Below, one piece after another: positions 61,192-64,000 of a stretch of 64,000 nt of DNA. The notes beneath the pieces were generated by a model, which ran no database searches, was not told where the DNA came from, and was given only the letters and a program-made list of their open reading frames with translations. The position numbers and the translations under genes are program-made. Positions within the stretch are counted from its first letter, which is position 1. Each line of letters starts with the position of its first letter. The DNA lies in the NCBI RefSeq assembly GCF_007829335.1, contig NZ_VIWO01000003.1, positions 248,001 through 312,000 of the forward strand. The letters run 5' to 3'. The stretch is from Chitinophaga polysaccharea. GTDB taxonomy: Bacteria > Bacteroidota > Bacteroidia > Chitinophagales > Chitinophagaceae.

Positions 61192-63687
61192 ATGGAAGCA
61201 GCCCCCTCTAAAAGGCTACCAGAGCCCTTTTTATTAGGCCTTGTATTGTTAACAGTATCCCTGCCGTTGTTTGTAACATCGTGCTACGTGGTAGAAGACA
61301 AAGCCGCCTTTGCGTTTTTAATCAATCACCTGATCGCTCTTTTCTATTTCCTGGCGCTTTGGTGGAGCGGGGCGCTGAAAGCAAGCCCTAACCGCCGGAA
61401 AGTAACGGCAGCCGCATTTGTATTGTTATTCATAGATGCTTATACCGTCAATAATGTTTTCTCTGTTTTTCAAACCTCTGCTCCCTGGTTTGTGGTAGTA
61501 TTGGTGCTACTCTGTGCCAATACCCTGGCCTTCGGCTATTTTGACCGCTGGCCGGAATGGGTAAGGCTCCTGCAATGCGCGGTATTGGGATTTACCTTCC
61601 TGGCGCCTGTATACCTGGCGATCTATCTCTTGCCCTTGTATATTATCAGCCTGATAGCACTCATCGCTATCGGTATTTCTGTGGTCACCTTTACGCCTAT
61701 ATTCCTTTGCTGGTTTAATATAAGGATGGTACAACAGGAAGTCTGGAAAGTAAAACGTTACAGGCTTACTTACCTGTATAGCGGCGCGGCTGCCCTGCTT
61801 CTCACGGCTGCTTACGTGATCGTGTACAGTGTACAGGTAAAGGCCATAGATGATAGCGAACGCTTTGCGATCAGCCAAAACAATGGAATACCTGTTTGGA
61901 TAAAAACCGCGCAAACCCTGCCCCGCGGACCATTGGTTGAGAAAATACTGAAAACAGACCTGGTATATGTAAGCCCGGTATGGACAGACGCCAGTTTCTG
62001 GGATGTACCCGACAGGCGCTACGATCATGAGCTGATACATGACCCCCTTTTTGTAACCGCCAGCGCATTATGTGGCCGTACCACCATCAGCGGAGACGAC
62101 CGCCTCAATATCCTCAATGTGATCTATGATAAACGCCACTACACAGAAGAACGCCTCTGGAGCGGCAACGACCTGGTAACAACCCGGGTGGCTACCGCTG
62201 CGGATATATGGCCGCAATACCACCTGGCCTACACCGAACATACCCTTACCGTAGCCAATCACGATGAAAGAACCTGGACCCGTGATGAAGAAGCGATTTA
62301 CACTTTTCACCTGCCACAAGGTGCGGTGGTAACCTCCTTGTCCCTCTGGATGAATGGCAAAGAAGAAAAAGGCGTGCTCACTACCCGGCAGAAAGCTACC
62401 CAGGCCTATAAACAGATAGTAGGAGTGGAGCGGCACGATCCCTCTGTAGTACACTGGCAGGAAGGCGACCGGGTAGTGGTACGCGTATTTCCTGTACCAA
62501 CAGCGAGAGAAAGAAAATTCAAGATCGGTATCACTTCCCCACTCTCCGTAGAAAAGGGGCAGTTATACTACCAGCCCGCCTGGTTTGAAGGCCCGCCACA
62601 TGAAGGTGCTAGCTATGAGGCCACCCTGCGCATGGATCGCTGGCCTGCAGGTATCACCCTGCCTGCAGGGTTTCGCAACGGCAGCCAGCACACCATCACC
62701 CGGAAAGGAGACTATGATGCCAACTGGGAGCTGCGCTTGCCAGCCGAACCAATAGACAACGCGGCATTCAATTTTAACGGTCAACGCTATACGCTGTTGC
62801 CCTACACACCCAGTCAGGAAGTATTCCTGCCAGCCGACTATTACCTGGATCTTAACTGCAACTGGCGCTATGAAGACTACCGGAAAATATTGCTGCAGCT
62901 GAAAGGTAAGCCAGTATGGGTGTTTCACCCGGTTAACGGAAAAATAGCCATCACAGACGCTAACCAGCAGTCCCTCTTTAACCACCTGCAACAGGCGCGT
63001 TTTTCCCTGTTCCCTTTTCATCAACTGCCGGAGGCGGCCAATGCTTTGGTAATTACTGCCACGGATAACATTTCACCGCAGCTGAAAGATCTGGATAGCG
63101 CCTTCCGGGAGCCGTTGCTGCAATTCCTGGCACATCAACCGGTGAGGGTATATAACATAGGCGCCGCCATTTCCCCCTATCTGGCCACTTTGAGAGAATC
63201 ACGATCGCTGATCTACGATCATGGCTCCATAGGAGAATTGCTGCGCCAGCTGAAGCAACAGCGTTTCCTGCGCCCGGAAGCAGATAGCACCGACCAGGTG
63301 ATTGCACATGCCGGTATTCGGATAGTTAGCAGTGCAGACAATGCCGGAAATACCGGACCTGATCACCTGGCCCGCCTCTTTGCCTACAACCAGGTGTTAC
63401 AGCAAATGGGCCGGCATGTAGCAACCGATAGCACCGCGTTAATTAATACCGCCACCAAAGCCTATATCGTAACGCCATTATCCAGCCTGGTAGTGCTGGA
63501 ATCTACAAACGACTATAAGCGATTTGACATAAAGGAAGATTTGAACTCCCTGCAAAATGCCTCGCTGAAAAGCCATGGCGCCGTGCCGGAACCGCATGAA
63601 TGGGCCTTGTTTATCATCGCTGTACTGATCCTTGCTTATGTAAGATTTGAGAAAGTATTATTTCGCAGAAAAAAACAGGTATGCTAA
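61192..63687 (+). CDS. XrtN-system VIT-domain protein with PEP-type sorting signal
   Basis: A membrane protein of about 831 residues: about seven hydrophobic helices in residues 10-225, then a VIT-like domain (about 330-460, HLAYTEHTLTVANHDERTW and SLWMNGKEEKGVLTTRQKATQAY, GDRVVVRVFPVPT) and a C-terminal VPEPHEWALFIIAVLILAYV helix followed by Arg/Lys, which is a PEP-CTERM-like sorting tail. This combination is diagnostic for the XrtN system protein that is encoded next to exosortase N. The true start is 61192 (MEAAPSK); the frame opens at 61105. It overlaps the next gene by 7 bp. The function is unknown. Confidence 0.88.
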   Translation: MEAAPSKRLPEPFLLGLVLLTVSLPLFVTSCYVVEDKAAFAFLINHLIALFYFLALWWSGALKASPNRRKVTAAAFVLLFIDAYTVNNVFSVFQTSAPWFVVVLVLLCANTLAFGYFDRWPEWVRLLQCAVLGFTFLAPVYLAIYLLPLYIISLIALIAIGISVVTFTPIFLCWFNIRMVQQEVWKVKRYRLTYLYSGAAALLLTAAYVIVYSVQVKAIDDSERFAISQNNGIPVWIKTAQTLPRGPLVEKILKTDLVYVSPVWTDASFWDVPDRRYDHELIHDPLFVTASALCGRTTISGDDRLNILNVIYDKRHYTEERLWSGNDLVTTRVATAADIWPQYHLAYTEHTLTVANHDERTWTRDEEAIYTFHLPQGAVVTSLSLWMNGKEEKGVLTTRQKATQAYKQIVGVERHDPSVVHWQEGDRVVVRVFPVPTARERKFKIGITSPLSVEKGQLYYQPAWFEGPPHEGASYEATLRMDRWPAGITLPAGFRNGSQHTITRKGDYDANWELRLPAEPIDNAAFNFNGQRYTLLPYTPSQEVFLPADYYLDLNCNWRYEDYRKILLQLKGKPVWVFHPVNGKIAITDANQQSLFNHLQQARFSLFPFHQLPEAANALVITATDNISPQLKDLDSAFREPLLQFLAHQPVRVYNIGAAISPYLATLRESRSLIYDHGSIGELLRQLKQQRFLRPEADSTDQVIAHAGIRIVSSADNAGNTGPDHLARLFAYNQVLQQMGRHVATDSTALINTATKAYIVTPLSSLVVLESTNDYKRFDIKEDLNSLQNASLKSHGAVPEPHEWALFIIAVLILAYVRFEKVLFRRKKQVC

Positions 63688-64000
63688 CGTTATTGGATAT
63701 ACGTAATTTGAATAGAGGGGCAAAACTGTCGGCGGCTATGCTGCTGGCAGTTTATTTTATCCTGGCCATCCTGCAGTTACAGGGCTATTTCGAATGGCGT
63801 AGCCCTTTCTTTTTACTATGTCTGTTGACGATGATGCTGGTATTCCAGGTAGATGCTTCCCGGAAAGGTAACACCCGCTGGGGCTGGATAACCCTGGTTT
63901 TCGGTTTGCTCTCCTGGCAATTGCCGGTGTTTACATTACGATATGCTACTTTAGTGACCGCGGCTTTTTTTGTAGTAGAATATTTTTACGGACGTTTGTC
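63681..64000 (+). CDS. xrtN: Exosortase N (5' part, runs off the window)
   Basis: The frame begins MLTLLDIRNLNRGAKLSAAM at 63681 and is hydrophobic throughout, with at least three membrane helices by the window edge (about residues 14-32, 40-55, 70-92). Its 7-bp overlap with the VIT gene and the PEP-type tail of that protein indicate exosortase N, a transpeptidase-like membrane protease that processes such tails. The catalytic Cys, Arg and His lie beyond the window, so this part alone does not prove the activity. Confidence 0.7.
   Translation, partial: MLTLLDIRNLNRGAKLSAAMLLAVYFILAILQLQGYFEWRSPFFLLCLLTMMLVFQVDASRKGNTRWGWITLVFGLLSWQLPVFTLRYATLVTAAFFVVEYFYGRL

Noticed and set aside
1..64000. 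CRISPR arrays, tRNA or rRNA genes, and complete insertion sequences
   Set aside because: I saw no array of evenly spaced repeats, no cloverleaf pattern and no rRNA text; the only insertion-sequence material is the decayed IS4 fragment.

Overview
The window looks like part of a Bacteroidota chromosome, most likely Chitinophaga or a close relative in the Chitinophagaceae. The reasons are two SusC/SusD pairs, a LytTR regulator, many lipoproteins with a short lipobox, promoter boxes of the TAnnTTTG type with little or no Shine-Dalgarno sequence, and an exosortase-N (XrtN) pair at the right edge. There is no rRNA, tRNA or CRISPR array, so the genus is inferred from gene content alone.

Layout. 1-3421: end of a Na+/H+ antiporter, two small unknown genes and a membrane LytTR regulator. 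3569-8694: a TonB receptor, a parallel beta-helix lipoprotein and a diheme cytochrome c lipoprotein in one run. 8808-15160: a shortened DUF488 gene, a siderophore-type TonB receptor, a lipoprotein, a secreted propeller-like protein and a DbpA-like RNA helicase. 15161-17293: a scarred accessory patch with a decayed IS4-family transposase, a decayed UmuD-like gene, twin palindromes and a zeta-toxin-like kinase with a small upstream partner. 17465-20950: housekeeping regulators and enzymes (AraC, SDR, TetR, PepE).

21181-40619 is an L-arabinose locus: a GH51 arabinofuranosidase, araB-araD-araA, a sodium/sugar symporter, the Nudix-type regulator AraR, a second GH51, a decayed GH43, a GH127 beta-L-arabinofuranosidase, an aldose epimerase and a SusD/SusC pair. 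41230-47736 is a peptide module: an amino-acid permease, an AraC regulator, an S9 peptidase and a DUF885 peptidase-like protein. 48013-61045 is a second arabinoside utilisation operon set: SusC, SusD, a fasciclin lipoprotein, a DUF5007 lipoprotein, a second GH127, and a 1321-residue protein in which a complete GH51 arabinofuranosidase is joined in frame to an M61-type aminopeptidase. 61192-64000: a VIT-domain protein with a PEP-type sorting tail and the start of exosortase N.

A 17-bp palindrome (consensus ATTGTCA-N3-TGACAAT) occurs upstream of six arabinose-related transcription units (21095, 22777, 29416, 34708, 47887, 54567). It is very probably the AraR operator and ties the two arabinoside clusters into one regulon. 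The co-location of beta-L-arabinofuranosidases, alpha-L-arabinofuranosidases, peptidases and a GH51-M61 fusion suggests that the target is an arabinosylated protein, such as plant extensin or arabinogalactan protein, and not only arabinan. That substrate is inference.
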